From Dermabacter sp. (GTDB lineage Bacteria; Actinomycetota; Actinomycetes; Actinomycetales; Dermabacteraceae), in NCBI GenBank assembly GCA_030538475.1, contig JAUNTX010000002.1:186001-250000 (forward strand): a DNA stretch of 64,000 bases, read 5' to 3'. Shown here in pieces: positions 63,509 through 64,000 of the stretch. The translations under genes were made by a program, and so were the position numbers. The notes beneath the pieces were generated by a model that was not told the DNA's origin, made no database searches, and was given only the letters and a program-made list of their open reading frames with translations. The first letter of the stretch is position 1, and each line of letters opens with the position of its first letter.

Positions 63509-64000
63509 ATGCGCGCATCGATCACTTCCCCCGCACCCCGTGCGGTCATCGCCATGCTCGCTTGCCTGGCACTGATCCTCGTGGGGGGCATCGGGCCCTT
63601 CGCCGACCAGCGCGCCGGGGCCGTGGACTCTCCCGCTGCCTCACCCGTTCAGGGGCGCACCCATCTTACCGGCCCGCTGCAGCCCTCTCCCGAGTTCCAG
63701 GGTGCCGATGTCAGCATCGATCTGGTCGCGCTCACCCCGTCGGCCCTCACCCCAGGGCAGACGCTCAAGGCGGAGGTCGAGGTGACGAACGCGGGCACGG
63801 ACGTGCTCGAGAACGCGATTCTGGACTTCAGCATGAACCGGACGCGCGTGACCGATCGTGACGCGCTCACCGAATGGGCGGCCCGCTCGGGCGAGGATGA
63901 CCTCGTGGGCCTCGGCCTGTCCCGGGCCGCGTCGGCCCCCGCCACGATTGCCCCCGGCCAGCGCGTGCGCATGAGCGTCGAGTTGCCCGTGGATGCGCTC
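63509..64000 (+). CDS. Secreted/membrane protein, DUF6049-like (N-terminal part)
   Basis: 164 codons to the window end, open at the 3' side. A signal peptide occupies about residues 12-36 (AVIAMLACLALILVGGIGPF). The mature part begins with a Ser/Pro linker and an Ig-like beta segment, DVSIDLVALTPSALTPGQTL and LKAEVEVTNAGTDVLENAIL. In many actinobacteria a DUF6049 protein lies beside pcnA and murJ near oriC; this is likely the same, though the identifying C-terminal part is outside the window. Function unknown. Confidence 0.75.
   Translation, partial: MRASITSPAPRAVIAMLACLALILVGGIGPFADQRAGAVDSPAASPVQGRTHLTGPLQPSPEFQGADVSIDLVALTPSALTPGQTLKAEVEVTNAGTDVLENAILDFSMNRTRVTDRDALTEWAARSGEDDLVGLGLSRAASAPATIAPGQRVRMSVELPVDAL

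Overview
The window is about two-thirds GC and densely coded, with many 4-nt ATGA overlaps, purine-rich Shine-Dalgarno sites mixed with leaderless genes, and the gene order rpsF-ssb-rpsR-rplI beside a bifunctional PBP and a CCA-adding enzyme. That order, an anchored-repeat type metal ABC transporter, a ScbR/ArpA-like TetR regulator and a Hint-containing RHS protein point to a chromosome of a small-genome Actinomycetota (Dermabacteraceae or Actinomycetaceae-like). I do not assign a genus. The rpsF/PBP/pcnA end is usually near oriC in this phylum, so the right end is probably the replication-core side. No IS element, prophage or CRISPR array was seen.

Layout. 1-3460: a metal ABC transporter of the anchored-repeat type (binding protein, Tat-like surface protein, ATPase, permease), co-translated. 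3457-7788: PfkB-family sugar kinase, a two-gene ABC-2 exporter and a family 4 glycosidase. 7923-12952: gdhA, a glycerophosphodiesterase, a PhnB-like VOC protein, an ornithine-cyclodeaminase homologue and a luciferase-like monooxygenase behind a palindromic operator. 12974-16976: small enzymes (GNAT, VOC, CAAX protease, FMN reductase, SRPBCC-like) around two broken genes, a GNAT gene with a TGA in place of Trp and an XRE antitoxin that lost its middle. 17080-22161: TetR with two operators, a YhgE/Pip membrane protein and a two-gene ABC exporter.

22272-27014 is an accessory-looking island: a ketoacyl-ACP-synthase-III-like enzyme, a MacB-type ATPase and an 8-TM FtsX-type permease are co-translated, and a convergent gamma-butyrolactone-receptor-like TetR gene follows. 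The same palindrome, resembling autoregulator response elements, lies in front of both the operon and the regulator. This is the best candidate for an undescribed system (signal or metabolite synthase, exporter, receptor).

27164-38829: a degenerate Hsp90-like ATPase, nadE, a 931-aa helical-repeat protein, an MHS-type MFS transporter with IclR, 2-hydroxyacid dehydrogenase and HIBADH-like genes sharing two near-identical IclR-type operators, then a GNAT-like protein and a DUF5692-like membrane protein.

38967-45696 is a polymorphic-toxin locus on the minus strand: leader peptide and attenuator, a 1067-aa RHS/Hint/toxin protein, two homologous immunity genes made by duplication of a toxin-tail plus immunity module, and three further small orphan genes. 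The first immunity protein ends in a decayed copy of the toxin tail.

45863-64000 is mostly core: TetR, SelO, PiT phosphate transporter, a TIGR01777 epimerase, GH25 lysozyme, pyrG, tRNA-Leu(CAG), a lipoprotein, a second PhnB-like protein, an amino-acid permease, rplI-rpsR-ssb-rpsF with a probable S6:S18 leader, the PBP, pcnA/cca and the start of a secreted protein cut by the window end.
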